Translations under genes and position numbers: made by a program
In this document: positions 6,255 to 6,579 of the stretch, in pieces
How positions within the stretch are numbered: the stretch's first letter is position 1
How the letters are laid out: every line of letters starts with the position of its first letter
NCBI GenBank assembly: GCA_024404435.1
Contig: JAKSPW010000076.1
Location: 1 to 6,579, forward strand
Direction: 5' to 3'
DNA from: Clostridia bacterium
GTDB lineage: Bacteria > Bacillota > Clostridia > Oscillospirales > CAG-272
Length of the DNA: 6,579 nucleotides
The notes under the pieces: generated by a model
What the model saw: only the letters and a program-made list of their open reading frames with translations
The model's database searches: none
Told to the model about the DNA's origin: nothing

Positions 6255-6579
6255 TCAGAGCGCGATGATCGCTATCGCGCCGAACACGACCGTCAGCGAA
6301 CTGAAGACGATAACGATCTTGTTCTCCGACCAGCCGCACTTCTCAAAGTGGTGATGGATCGGAGACATTTTGAAAAGTCTCTTGCCGTGCGTCAGCTTGA
6401 AGTAGGTGACCTGAAGCATGACGGAAAGAGTTTCGATGATGTAGATGAGCCCCGCGATCACGACGATCAGCGGTCTGTTCATCATGTACGCGCCGCCGAC
6501 CACGAGCCCTCCGAGGAAGATCGAGCCGGTGTCGCCCATGAACACTCTTGCGGGGTTGAGGTTATAAACGAGGAAGCCG
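6255..6579 (-). CDS. mraY: MraY, phospho-MurNAc-pentapeptide transferase (C-terminal part)
   Basis: The last 107 or so residues of the integral membrane enzyme that joins UDP-MurNAc-pentapeptide to undecaprenyl phosphate, giving lipid I. The reading frame stays open to the window edge ([15 protein letters not shown] at the edge), so the gene is cut there and is not truncated in nature. Seen: [12 protein letters not shown] with the conserved F-M-G-D-T-G-S aspartate motif that belongs to the Mg2+/substrate site; two membrane segments ([15 protein letters not shown] and [23 protein letters not shown]); and the loop [19 protein letters not shown] with the H-H-H motif typical of MraY. The GTG at 6543-6545 is an internal valine of the motif, not a start. 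It ends 25 bases before the ribosome-site side of ftsW and feeds lipid I to MurG two genes downstream. Confidence 0.98.
   Translation of the reverse strand, partial: GFLVYNLNPARVFMGDTGSIFLGGLVVGGAYMMNRPLIVVIAGLIYIIETLSVMLQVTYFKLTHGKRLFKMSPIHHHFEKCGWSENKIVIVFSSLTVVFGAIAIIAL

Noticed and set aside
6255..6545. Treating the MraY segment as a complete 96-residue gene from the GTG at 6545
   Set aside because: The GTG encodes the valine of the conserved N-P-A-R-V-F-M-G-D motif and the frame stays open to the window edge, so this is the 3' end of a full-length gene.

Overview
The window is a piece of a bacterial division and cell-wall (dcw) cluster in which every gene lies on the minus strand, so transcription runs from high to low coordinates. 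Strong AAGGAGG-type ribosome binding sites, A/T-rich intergenic DNA between fairly G+C-rich genes, an FtsQ/DivIB with a single membrane segment, and two-promoter-element plus intrinsic-terminator architecture suggest a Bacillota member, most likely a Clostridia (gut or rumen type). That placement is an inference from style and protein character; no rRNA or other marker is present.

In transcription order: the 3' part of mraY (cut by the window edge at 6579), ftsW (SEDS glycosyltransferase), murG (lipid II synthase) and ftsQ/divIB form a tight run with gaps of about 15 to 31 bases. After ftsQ comes a 243-base A/T-rich region holding a strong intrinsic terminator and then a good sigma-A-type promoter for ftsZ. 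ftsZ is followed by a second intrinsic terminator with a UUCG loop. Next come a peptidase S51 / class I glutamine-amidotransferase-like protein and a small nitroreductase-family flavoprotein, whose coding regions are 12 bases apart.

Functionally, MraY makes lipid I and MurG makes lipid II at the inner membrane face, FtsW polymerises lipid II at the septum, FtsQ helps assemble and activate the septal machinery, and FtsZ forms the ring that positions them. murD, normally between mraY and ftsW, is absent, and no ftsA lies between ftsQ and ftsZ. The S51 and nitroreductase genes have no obvious tie to division and look like a separate downstream pair.

I see no mobile element, CRISPR array, tRNA or rRNA, and no convincing wholly new system. 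The points most worth a second look are the non-canonical C-terminal tail of FtsZ, the long arginine-rich cytoplasmic tails shared in style by FtsW and FtsQ, changes in conserved motifs of FtsW and MurG, the insulated ftsZ transcription unit, and the terminator that leaves no visible promoter room for the S51 gene.
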